From Straminergon stramineum (Eukaryota; Streptophyta; Bryopsida; Hypnales; Calliergonaceae): 64,000 bases of DNA. Made by a program: the position numbers and the translations under genes. The stretch covers positions 4,590,501 to 4,654,500 of the forward strand of contig OY987271.1 of the NCBI GenBank assembly GCA_963920665.1, given 5' to 3'. Under the pieces are notes generated by a model that searched no databases, was not told the DNA's origin, and saw nothing but the letters and a program-made list of their open reading frames with translations. Shown here one piece after another: positions 47,541 through 57,637 of the stretch. The first letter of the stretch is position 1; each line of letters starts with the position of its first letter.

Positions 47541-49039
47541 CCTTATGCAAATTCGCTTCGAAGATACGGGCACTATACAGAAGCTAGAAATAAATATAAT
47601 ACTCAAGGACTTTTGCCCAATGTGCAATATAAGGCCATTTTTTTGGATGAATATAGAATTTGGAGAGAAGATCTAGTTTAGAAATTTTCACCATATTTGC
47701 AGTTGCTGTAGTACTTTAAATATTTTTTGGTATAAACTCACTAGAAGAAATCGTAGAATAGGAGAAGTATCGAAAATTTGACTAAGCATGGGGTCTAATG
47801 CATTGGACCTATCGCTTTGCCTACAAGCCCGTATGAGTGTTGTGCATGCAAGGCCGACTATGTCATGCTGCAAGTGCGATGGTCATCCAGTGGGCCGGTC
47901 ATTTGTTGTCAATTTCAACCTATCACCAAATTCAAGTACGTGAAGGACGCCCCATGCATAATTTCGTAGGGAACAATCAGGATTGAGTGGCTGACTAGAA
48001 AAAGGTTTTTGGAGGTGTAGACGTTTAGTTGAAGTCGACTTCCCATGAACTTTCTAATTCCCACAACATGGCACTAGAAGACATGGTCGTAGGGTTCAAT
48101 AGAGTTCACTTCCACAATCAAAGGATTTGATGCATCTTGATTCACTCATTCACTGGTGTCTCTTCCTATATATCAGTTCAGCTTACCGATATAATTGCAA
48201 CAAAATCAGGGAAGATTTCAATTGACGAGACTCTAATATATAGATCTAGGCAATCTCACAACATTAATGACAATCCAATCGATAAATATATCAAGAGAAA
48301 TGCCAATAACCAACGACTACTTCTCTTTTATACCCTAAGTCCTCATTTGCATACAAAATCGAGTGGTTCCCACCTTCACTCTTTGCATACCCTCATTGCT
48401 ACAATTGCCACTACAAGCCACTTCCTCACACTTGCATGTTTGTTCAATTCATCGCTAATTCATTGTGCAAACAATTTAGCAATACAACCCACAATGCCAA
48501 GTGAGAAGGCTAGAGTGTCCACGGATAGATCCACTACTTCAAGAAGACGATGAAGAAGCCATTGTTCATATGCATGGTAAGGGCTGGATCTTTATTTTTG
48601 CAGTCATATTGCTACATTCGTCCATCACTATTCCTCTTCCAATATGATTGATTTGTCGTCTTTCTCAATGCAAATTGTTCCATCCTGGTTTGTCATTGTT
48701 CGTAGCATGAAATTTTACAGCCGAGTCTTTGTCAAATACGCTAGAGGTAGACTTCTCCACATTGTCTAGGTGAATGTTGTGGCGACGTGAAACTGTCAAT
48801 TTTTTTGGTTTATCTAGTAAAACTAACCGGAAACTAGAGATGGGTATCCGAATTTAGCTAAAGAACCATTTAGGGCTAAAATAAGGAAGGAAAATGAGAT
48901 ATTGAGGTGATTTGCTGAATCCGGTCTTAGGGAGTGAACGGATAGGAGCGGATGTTTGACCGGATAGGTGATGGATCGGATATCACATAGGAACCGGATC
49001 CGGAATAGGTCATGATGAGGTGGCACGGAGCCCAACGAC
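47541..49039. other. Intergenic or repeat-derived DNA
   Basis: No gene recognised. A 138-codon plus-strand frame (48137-48553) is Ser/Thr/His-rich without a domain. From about 48815 the sequence becomes richer in CCGG/CGGAT motifs and belongs to the leader or LTR of the gag-like element. Confidence 0.4.
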
Positions 49040-49047
49040 TATATAAG
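49040..49047 (+). promoter_or_regulatory. TATA box upstream of the gag-like frame
   Basis: TATATAAG in CGACTATATAAGGACTAG, about 270 bp before the first ATG of the gag-like frame. It is followed by a C/T-rich leader. Likely the element's own promoter. Confidence 0.45.
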
Positions 49048-49313
49048 GACTAGGGCGCTGGGCTGCCTAGATCAAACTATTTTTCATTTTTCGTTTTCCA
49101 AGCGCTCTCTGTGCTCTTAGTTTTCAGTCTACGCTTGTCACTTAGCTTTCTGTGTCATTCTTTTGTGTCAGTGTCTGCTGCGAGAGTTGTAGTCTTTAAT
49201 CTTACAGCTTTGATTTCCGGTTGAGATTGGAGAGAGAAAGTGAGAACGAGATGTGCAGCTAGGAGAGAGTGAGGTAGAATTAGAAAGGGTTCCGAGAGCG
49301 CTTATTTGTGTCC

Positions 49314-50996
49314 ATGCCGCAGCTTAGGAGAAGTAGAGGCGGACAAGCTAGTACGTCCTCGATGGAGGTGAAGCTCCGGAAGGTAATTCCAGTTGTTCCC
49401 TCCATTGAACCAGCCAAGTCTCAACTCATGGAAGATTTAAGTTCCATGGGCTGCTTAGGGTTTGCTGAGAAATCCTAGGGCTTCAGGGAGGAGTCAATAG
49501 TGAGAGAACTCTTGGGCAAGCTGTCCAATTAGTTTGATAACACTTTGAAAGCGGTTCCGCATCTCTGGACGGAGGGTGTTTGGGGAGAAATTTATAGTTT
49601 CCGGACAGGAGGATTAGGAATGGCGAGCCGGAAAGACGAGCTCGTCCGCGGAAAGTTCCAAGGTGCAGTCAATCCAAAGGACGGATACGCCGTGGAGGAC
49701 TACATCAATGAGCAACAGCGCTAGTTGTTGCAATTCTTAGTTCCAGTCCTGCATCTGGAAAAGCCGACGAGGGTGACCATCTCCCTTGCCAACACTATCT
49801 TCGGTGCTCTAAGAGGAGACCGGAGAGTCGACTGGGCTTGGATCATTTCCGATCTGGTCGCCCAGCTCGTAGGTAGAGTGGGAAAGAGTAGGGCCACTCC
49901 GGTGTGTCCCTACCTTATCCACCTCTACCATTCCCACCAGCTCCTGAGTGCAGCAGAGAAGAAGGTGTGGAAGGCTCAAGAAGTTCTCCTGAGGTACGGA
50001 GAATCGGAAACGGATGACGAGATGGAATTCGATTCCAAACCCGAGGAAAACAGTGAGTCAAAGGAGGAGGAACCGGATTTATCACTGATCAAGCGACAGA
50101 AGACGACCTCTCCCAACAAGTGAGGGATGCCACCTGCTCATGACACCTCAGCTCCGAAAGAGAAACCGGAAGTTAAAAAGATTGTGTCGGAGGAATTGGA
50201 TCCTGACGACCCATTCAACCCTCTCGTCAAGATCCTATGCGATGTGAGAGCGGATTGGAAACTGAAGAGGAGGATCCTGCTCATGATCGAAAAATTGGTG
50301 GGAGCGGCACCAAACAGAGAGCTACCAGAGAAGGTAGCAAGCTGCATTTCCGATCCGGTTGAGTCCCGGAAACAGGAGGCGAAGATCCAGAGACTGCAGG
50401 AGGAAGTCGATCGGGCAAAGATAGAACTCCTTGTCCTCAAGGACAACTTTGCAACTACTCAATCCATGGCGGATGAGTCTCAGAAGATGGTGGAGCGGGT
50501 GAAGGCCACATTCAGGGAAACCGGAATGGCCGCAATCAAGGCAAAACTATTTGACGAGAAGGTGGATGACGAGAAGAAGCCATCCGGTTCTCGGATGGTG
50601 AGGATTCTCACAGACTTTGCCGAGCAGGTAGAAGCGGCAATGAAGGAGGCGCAGAAGGCAGTGGACTAGATGGAGGAGAGTACCCGGATACTATCGGGAG
50701 CAACTTATTCTCACGGAATTCGACTCTCGGATATTTCTCTCCCGGATTCGTTCCCAGACGTAACGGTAGGAGAGGGGAAGGATGCGACCCCTAAGTCCAA
50801 GAGATCGGAGGTTAGGGCAACTCAGGCCAATATGCCCGGAACCGCCATCGACTTAGATTCAATCCGAGGATCTATAGAAGGCGAACAGGTTCCAAATCCT
50901 CAAGAGGGGGAGCAAAATCGGAACTTGAACGAGATTTTCGAGCAGATGGAGCTAGGAGCGAATAGTGCCACCATTAGATCTCGGGTGGGCACTTAG
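49314..50996 (+). pseudogene. Gag-like protein of a retroelement, one frame with five internal stops
   Basis: From ATG 49314 to TAG 50994-50996 a single frame of 561 codons runs without any indel, broken only by TAG 49476, TAG 49530, TAG 49722, TGA 50121 and TAG 50667. Readable parts: basic start MPQLRRSRGGQ; WTEGVWGEIYSF, then RKDELVRGKF; a globular segment (FLVPVLHLEKPTRVTI, VDWAWIISDLVAQL, FHLYH-like); an acidic stretch (SETDDEMEFDSKPEENSESK); and a long coiled coil (EAKIQRLQEEVDRAKIELLV). No zinc knuckle, protease or RT follows. A composition richer in G and C than the neighbourhood suggests a separate origin. Gag-like is inferred from layout and context; it could be another element protein. 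Confidence 0.5.
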
Positions 50997-51722
50997 CGTG
51001 TAAATAGTAGGTAGGTTAGGAACGGAATCGGATCCTATTCCGATCCGGTTAGGAGTAGGTAGGAAGCGAAAAGTCCGGCCCAAGTCGCGGCGGAACTTTT
51101 TCAGGCATTTTCGCCTACTTGTACTTTTTGACTTGTATTTAAGTCAGGCCCGCGAAGGGTACAAAGAATCTTCTTTTTGCAAATTCCTTGTACCTTTGTA
51201 TGCGCTCTTGTTTTGTGTATATCTCTCAAGCTTGCAGGTTTGCATGATGAGGAGTTAGTAAGGTGTAAGGGCAAATTTGTGACTTGATCTCTCCCTTTGG
51301 TGTGATAGTTTCCGATCCTTAGTGTGTAAACAGGTTGTAGGAGTGTTGGGAGTGGACTTCAGTACCTCAGCATATTTAGAGTTGTGAGTTCCGGGTGAGA
51401 TAGCCACTGTTAGGCTAGGCAGATAGGGAGGGTATCCTTAGTCGCACTAGAACTCCTGGATGGGAAATCCGGTTGAGTGCCCGATCTTTTGAGAGGTCTC
51501 ACCACCTTAGTTGGTAAGCGGAATAACTCTATTTAGTGTTGGAACGGACGGGTACACTTGTAACCACCTAGCTTCGCACGGGTAGGAATTGACATCAAGG
51601 TTGTTGTAGTAAGAACGGATCGTACGGGGGATTTATGTGTGACCTGCAGACCGGATTGCTAGTCGAGCTGTTGTGAGGGATCAAACTGGATCCGAGTTAG
51701 CTTAGGAGAAGAAGAGGTAGAT
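50997..51722. other. 3' part of the gag-like element, non-coding
   Basis: Same CCGG/CGGAT-rich composition as the coding part, no long frame. The sequence style resumes at about 52920-53150, on the far side of the candidate LTR, as if that LTR had inserted into this element. Confidence 0.4.
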
Positions 51723-52886
51723 TGTCGCGCCCCTTAGTGACACTTACCACCTTAAATTCCCTTCCAATACTTCTCAAGCACTTGATAGTTTAGTGACACC
51801 AAGGGTCACGCTCTTCTAACACTGCACATGCCACACACATCCAATGTTAGTCCCCACTTTCAACTCTTTGTACTAAGTCCCAGTCAACGGGACTACTAGC
51901 ACACACACACACACACATCATGACACCGGGGCATGTTACTTGATAACATGGGGCGGAACTTCCATCTTATTGTGCAAGGACCCATGGTGGCACTACTCAC
52001 CATGGTCCTAACCGCCCTTGAGTGTAACCCCAACTCCATACTAGATTCCTTGTGTATTTGCTACTTTCCACTTCATCACTAATCGGGACTCACCATTCGG
52101 GATACCTCACATAGCCTAGCAAGGAGTGGGACTCCACCCAACCGGTTCCACGGGACACCCACAAGTGTCCCATGGTGCCTTGGAGTGGTGGTGACCCCAC
52201 ACCACCAACCTTGAGTCACCAGGACTCACCAAGGCTCCAAAAGGGAGTGAGGAGGGAGACCAAACCCTCCTATAGTACTTTCTGTGGGATTCATCAGACC
52301 CCCCCCCCCTTGTATGTCAAGGGGGACTCCCAAACACCCTTTGGTTTTGGAAGACCACCCCGTTTCTCCCGATTCGCGCTAGTTTGGGATTCCCGAACTT
52401 CCACCCGGCATAACTTTGCGGTCCGGGATCCAAATCGCACATGCGACCCCATTTTCGACATCTACGCGACGCGTAGATGCCGATGGACTACTTACTTGCT
52501 CCATTCGGACAAGTATTCGCAAAGTTATCGCCCTCCAAAGATTCGGGACACTCCCGACGCGACCGGGACACCCCCAACTTTTGACTCGCAAGTCCAAATC
52601 ATGCGTTCTTTAGACGGTTAGAAGCGTCTTTTCAAGACCTTTCCAAGCATGTATCACACACCCCCAAATTTGTCCGGATCAGAGCGCTAACACGCTCTGA
52701 TTGCTCGGGACTCCTAGTCCCCCTCATCTCATCTCTTGCAAGGCTTGGGGAGTCACCCCCAATGTCCCCCTTGCTCACCAAGGTGGCACAGGCACATCTT
52801 GTGATGAGGGTCGTAACATAGATCAAGTGGTCCTTCAGCCACTATAATCCACTGAAGGAGAGGTGGGCCGACCACTCACAAAATCA
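51723..52886. mobile_element. Candidate Ty3/gypsy-type LTR with adjoining primer-binding-like site
   Basis: Begins TGTCGCGCCCC and ends TCA at 52886, about two bases before TGGCGACCCCTCTGATG (52889-52905), which has the form of a tRNA primer-binding site. Length about 1.16 kb. Contains a CA microsatellite (51900-51917) and a C run (52300-52312). The 149-codon frame at 52172-52621 inside it has no domain. No second LTR and no matching flanking duplication were found, so it would be a truncated 5' end. Confidence 0.4.
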
Positions 52887-53200
52887 AGTGGCGACCCCTC
52901 TGATGATCCAACAGAGGCAAAATTAAATTGGAATAGAAGTAAGGTTACATACTGGCAATTTGGAACGGGTTGATCCAGAGGAGTACCAGAACCGGAATTA
53001 GAGAAGTCCTAGTATTGGGATAATTGTGGAAACCGGGTAGTTCTGGAATCAAGAAGGAAGTAATCTGATCCAAGACGATCTAGTGGTTGTTGGATTCCGG
53101 TTTTAGATCTAGGACCGGAAAGGAAGATTTGGAAGTTAGAAAGGCTTATTCGCTTAATTAAAATAAATACTTCATAGAATCTCGTGGGTTCAATCTTTAG
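52887..53200. other. Internal remnant next to the candidate LTR
   Basis: Short non-coding stretch with the primer-binding-like site, then DNA with repeated ACCGGAA/CCGG motifs resembling the gag-like element. No gene recognised. Confidence 0.3.
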
Positions 53201-55689
53201 AGTCACTTAGTTATGCTCTAGGGTGATTTTTGTGAGTATAATAGGGAATTTACTTGCTCTATGCTACAACAAATGTCAATGTAACAAAAGGATATCCACA
53301 TGTTGCTTTTAGAGCAGGTTGGAAGGCTTTTGCAAGCTTTCACACCATTTGCAAACATTGATCTCTATAAACCCCTTCCATATTGGCCTTCCTTCCAAAA
53401 TTGAGCAACTCCTTGTTTAAACTTTGGTCACAATTTGCAGCAATGCAGCCGCTACAAGCCATATGTGATGTAGAAATGAACAATAAACAATTGTTAGAAG
53501 TCTTCTTGTCACAATGTGAAGGAAGTAGCGTCCAATGCTAAATTGCAAAGTCGACGAGAGCTCTCTCTCCTTGCTCCAAGCACCTCAAGTATTGAGTGTA
53601 GTCTATACTAAACCCTTCACGTAGGGTAACTTCCATCGCCATTGATTTAGCCAATCACTGTATGCGTTGTTGTCTGTATTGAACGAAATACTATCTTGTC
53701 TTTATATTGTCTAATATAACCCAGTTCTATGCTTAAATACACAAAATACGACAATGTTGTGGCCTCAAAATATGGAAGTAAAGTAAAAAAAATTAAATTA
53801 AATTGCACAATTTAAATCTAACCATTGCCGAACTATTTCATGTTTGTTATGTCGACATTTAAGTATAGGACCCCCTGTGAAACTGCCCACAATCCTAAAG
53901 CATAGGTCAATTTCACCCTTCCAAGCTTTTAAGGGTTAGTAATTCTAAGAGAATTAAGGGTTTGAGTGTTAGTTTGTCCTAGTGTTTTTTCATCAAATTT
54001 TCATCAATTTTTTCATCAATTTTTATTTATAAAAAAAGACAACCATAGGATCTTTTTGTCGACTTGTACAAGAACATTCAATTGTAAAATTTTAGAGTGA
54101 GTATCTCCATCAATTGCAAGTTCAATGTGCTTAAAACTTCAAAATGTAGGCTTTTCTAGCCCTTTCAAAACGTGAAGTTTTGTCTTTCAACATTCTTATA
54201 GAAAACCTCATATGTCCTATAACTTCTGCATTTTGTCATATATTGAAACCATATGAAAAAAAGTTTAACCAAAAAGGCTTTCATATTCATCTTTAAAAAA
54301 TTTGTAAAGTGGAAGATTGTACTAATTTTCTTTTTAAAACTAATATGCTAAGATTCCTACGAGGTTTTGTAAGAAATTAAGAAATTAAATATCTTATATT
54401 TTAATTTTAATTTGAAAATTTTCAAAATTGAGAGCAAAAGACAACTTTGTTAAGTTTGTTTGTTTTTCTACCTTCATGGCCTACAAAATAAAACTCCTCA
54501 TAACTTTTACCTCGTTCTTCGGAATTGAATAGTTCACATTTTTTGAGTAGTTATCAACCTACTCAAATACAAAATTTCCTAAAAAATAATTTATATTTTT
54601 CAGAATATATTTTTTGTTGCTTTATTTGGAATTGAAGTTAAAAGATGCCCTTCTAAGTTCTAAATTTTGCAATATTTATCGGAATAATGAGAAACAAAAC
54701 TTCTTACATAGATTATAATGAGTACCAACTATCCTTAAAATTTCATGCAAAACTTCAAAATTATGAAGTCAATAGAGTTTGCCAAAACAAATATTTTGTT
54801 AAAATGGCAATATTCTTAGGCCATTTTCCCATTCATTTTCTAGGACTCGTACAGATTTCAAACTGCACGGTCTGAACCTAAGAGTGCCAAGTTTATGGAA
54901 TACCGCCATTTTAACAAAATATCCATTCCAAGTTCTCAAAAAGCCCATAGTGGGCTGTTTGGTCCTTTAGAGTTAAAACTTTAAATTTTATAATCTTGAA
55001 AAATAGTCAAAGTGTTTGAAAAAGACTTCCAAAGACTTCTATATTAGACTAGTACAATGCTGTCCCTTTGAAATTTATAAAAGAATTAAAGAATTAAAAC
55101 TTCTTCACCCCTAGGGCACTAGAAACAGTAGAAAGTATTTTTTTGAGAGTTTTTCCACTAAACATGCCCTGAGTCCTTCAGAGATTCGTAACGATGTACT
55201 TGCCATAAACTCATGATACTGTCCATTATAAGTAAGCTTCCATCAAACTTGGAATTTCAGATACTAGACTAGCAACTTGCTATGAAAATCACTCGTGCTT
55301 CGACCACGGTACTGCGAAAACCGCTACTTAAATCTCACAAGATCGACACAGAGGATTCAATGCAACCTCAGTTGCACATTAAATAGCATGACCAAATAAT
55401 GCAAAATCATAACCAAGGATTTCAAGTAAGTGAAGATGTCTGAGGCAGAAAACTAGCACAATCATCTTTTACTGGTCTTCTCAGAACAAAAATTAGAAAC
55501 CTCTTTCGAATAGAGCTTACACATTTCACTCCTGTTTGATTAATTTGCTCTTTGCTTCGTGGAAACCATTTGAACTTGTAACAGAACTCTTTGCTGAAAA
55601 AAACAGCTTCGGATCTTGGAATAGAAAATGTGCAAACATGGCTTTCAACTTCTAAATGCGTAACAAAAATTCCGAAATTTCAACATTGC
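53201..55689. other. AT-rich intergenic DNA
   Basis: Very AT-rich from about 53.75 to 55.1 kb. GGTCCTTTAGAGTTAA near 54962 echoes the TTAACCCCTAAAGGACC border phrase at 28.7 kb, so this is probably another member of that dispersed repeat. No gene supported. Confidence 0.5.
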
Positions 55690-56015
55690 TCAGCAAGAAA
55701 ACATAAGTCCTACGGAGTACTTCGACCCATGCACTGGACACCGTTTTATGAAGTAGTAATCGTGAACCTGGTATTTCATTAAATGCTGTGTAACTATGGC
55801 GGGTTTAGCCCATATGGAGGAACTCTTTACACCACCGAAGCTGCGTCTGGTCCTTGACCAGCGATTCTGGGAACAGTGAACATAATTTGACTATCTAGCT
55901 TTTTCAGAAGTCATCAGACCCTGTCTAGCTACCAAAAGAATGGTGATAGTATCAATGGCTGTGTACAATGTTTTCAATGACTTTGAGAACTAAATCTGAT
56001 GAGTTATTGATTGAT

Positions 56016-56681
56016 TTACATGTGGAACTGCTTCTGAATCAGGTCCACCGTCTTCTCGTTGATGCGGAAAGCCTTCTCCAACACCTCGTCCTTGATGTCA
56101 GGAGTGAACAAAGCGGGTGCAATTTGTTGCACACCGGGGTTCTGGCTGCTCAAAGCGGCGAATGCCAAAGCGGGGCCCTTGCCCACATTCAGCTGGAAGT
56201 GCACCAAGCCCTTGGGGAACACGAACAGCTCGCCTTCCTTGAGGATGGTGGCAAACAAAGTGTTGTTGGTGCTCACGAAGCCCACGTACAGCTCGCCCTT
56301 GGCCAGGATCAGAATCTCGGTGGCTCTGGGGTGCGTGTGCGGGGGATTGATGCCGCCCTTGGCGAAGTCGATGCGAGCCGCGGAGATGCCCAAAGTGTTC
56401 AATCCGGGGAACTGTAGGACGGTGGCGGGCGTGACTGCGGCGTTGTTGGGGTTGTTGGTGTTTCCTGCGATCTTCAAGCCAGCGAACGTGAAGTCGTTCA
56501 CGGAGACCTTGTCGGCGGGCTTGCAGGTGAGTCCGTTGATGGTGAGTCCGGTCTTCAAATCTGCGACGCAGAAGTCTTGAAGTGGATCCTCGTCTGCTGC
56601 CATGGCGAGCATGGGCACGAGCGCCACGCTCATCAACACGGCCACCGTCACCCACAAGCTTCTGCGGGCCATGATGCTCAT
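56016..56681 (-). CDS. Germin-like protein (cupin superfamily), secreted
   Basis: 221 residues, intronless, ATG at 56681 (MSIMARRSLW). Residues 1-28 form a secretion signal with likely cleavage after AMA. C38 and C53 would form the N-terminal disulfide of germins. The cupin domain has box 1 with metal ligands H115, H117 and E122 (PPHTHPRATE) and box 2 with H161 (FPKGLVHFQLN); ALSSQNPGVQQ follows. Germin-like proteins are apoplastic, manganese-binding, usually oligomeric glycoproteins; some have superoxide dismutase or oxalate oxidase activity, which cannot be told from sequence alone. It differs from the copy at 62766 only at residues 2 (S for G) and 208 (N for S). A second in-frame ATG at codon 4 could also serve. 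A foldback MITE lies about 370 bp upstream of the start codon. Confidence 0.95.
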   Translation of the reverse strand: MSIMARRSLWVTVAVLMSVALVPMLAMAADEDPLQDFCVADLKTGLTINGLTCKPADKVSVNDFTFAGLKIAGNTNNPNNAAVTPATVLQFPGLNTLGISAARIDFAKGGINPPHTHPRATEILILAKGELYVGFVSTNNTLFATILKEGELFVFPKGLVHFQLNVGKGPALAFAALSSQNPGVQQIAPALFTPDIKDEVLEKAFRINEKTVDLIQKQFHM

Positions 56682-56823
56682 GTCGAGTAGATCGATATCA
56701 GTCGCTTCTAGCTCCTGGAATTTGAAGCTTGGTTCAACCCTGGAGTTCGATCACTTGCAGGTCGAGGTTTCTCAGTTGCAGGATAGTAGTGTGCACGGAG
56801 CTGGTGGAAGAAGCTGAAGATTG

Positions 56824-56928
56824 GGACTGGAATGGTTGCTGCTGTGACAATTGTTTGAGCTGTTGTGGTTTATGTAGATCCCGAGTCCATGACTTGCACT
56901 CGTGATGAAGCGCGTTTTCCAAGACGCG
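56824..56928 (-). promoter_or_regulatory. Promoter and leader blocks of the minus-strand germin-like gene
   Basis: Reading on the minus strand: CGCGTCTTGGAAAACGCG (block 56907-56928) with two ACGCG(T/C) motifs in dyad arrangement, matching the (A/C)CGCG(C/G/T) site known for CAMTA calcium-responsive factors; a weak TATA box (TACATAAA, 56868-56876); then the leader block CAATTGTCACAGCAGCAACC (from about 56852 down to 56824). All three recur at the other copies. Confidence 0.6.
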
Positions 56929-57049
56929 TTGGTGGTGGCGGGAAGGAAAACCCTGAGAAAAGCTCGGCGGAGGATTAAGGACGGGAAATTGTGCCAGTAA
57001 CGGTCAGGTCCAATGAAAGTCAAAGGAGCTGACATCATGGTAATGCGAA

Positions 57050-57637
57050 TTAACCCTTGAACGCCGGGATGGTGACCATGGAAATCTGCCATTTTGGAAC
57101 CGTTTGACATCATCTACTTTTAAGAAACAAAAATACTCATTGGGAGTCAAACTATACTACTGTAGAAGATTTTCCCTTTCCACCTCTAATTTCGAGGATG
57201 AATAGTTGCACTTCTGTCCTACACATGAGAATTTCTTGTCATTCATCGGACAAAAAATGTCTCCCTCGTCATTTAGGGGTTAAAAACTTGGCATTTTCCA
57301 AGATCCAATCAGCTAGTTTGACTATTCTTCCTCCTTCATTTTACATTTTTCTTCTTCTACAGACAAGTAGGGAATCCATGACTATAACCCTTAATCCTTA
57401 AAACCCATAAGTGATGGGGCGGATATTTTTTGGTCCGATAAGTGATAAGGAATTTTCCTCTGTAGGAGAGAAGTACAACTATTCATCTTTAGAATTAGGG
57501 GTGGAAAGGGAGATCTTCTATAGTAGTTTGACTCCCAATAAGTATTTTTTATTTTTTCAAAGTGGATGATGTCACACGGTTTCAAAAGGCATGATTTCCA
57601 GTTTTCCACGGTCACTAGCCTAGCATTTAAGGGTTAA
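57050..57637. mobile_element. Foldback MITE upstream of the germin-like gene
   Basis: Arms of about 220 bp (57050-57270 and 57405-57637) are inverted copies at roughly 80 percent identity (shared: GTTTGACATCATCTACTT/GTGTGACATCATCCACTT, ATTGGGAGTCAAACTA, GATGAATAGTTG) around a loop of about 130 bp. Ends are TTAACCCTTGAACGC and TTAACCCTTAAATGC in opposite orientation; TTAA (or TAA) could be the target duplication. Non-coding. Confidence 0.75.

Larger units (their letters stand above)
55690..56955 (-). repeat. Left arm of an inverted segmental duplication carrying the germin-like gene
   Basis: Reverse-complemented, this region aligns with about 62480-63750: promoter blocks, leader, the whole coding sequence and about 330 bp of 3' flank. 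Identity is highest in the coding region and the first 160 bp of 3' flank (to about 55855) and fades outward (shared TAAAACGGTNTNCAGTG near 55735). Confidence 0.8.

Noticed and set aside
52172..52621. 149-codon plus-strand frame
   Set aside because: It lies in the candidate LTR, has no domain, and is overlapped by frames on the other strand; open by composition (GC-richer stretch) only.
56059..56580. Long open frames antisense to the germin-like genes (also at 62705-63385 and 63030-63479)
   Set aside because: They mirror each other at both copies because the genes are GC-rich and nearly identical. They have no domain, while the sense frames encode full cupin proteins.
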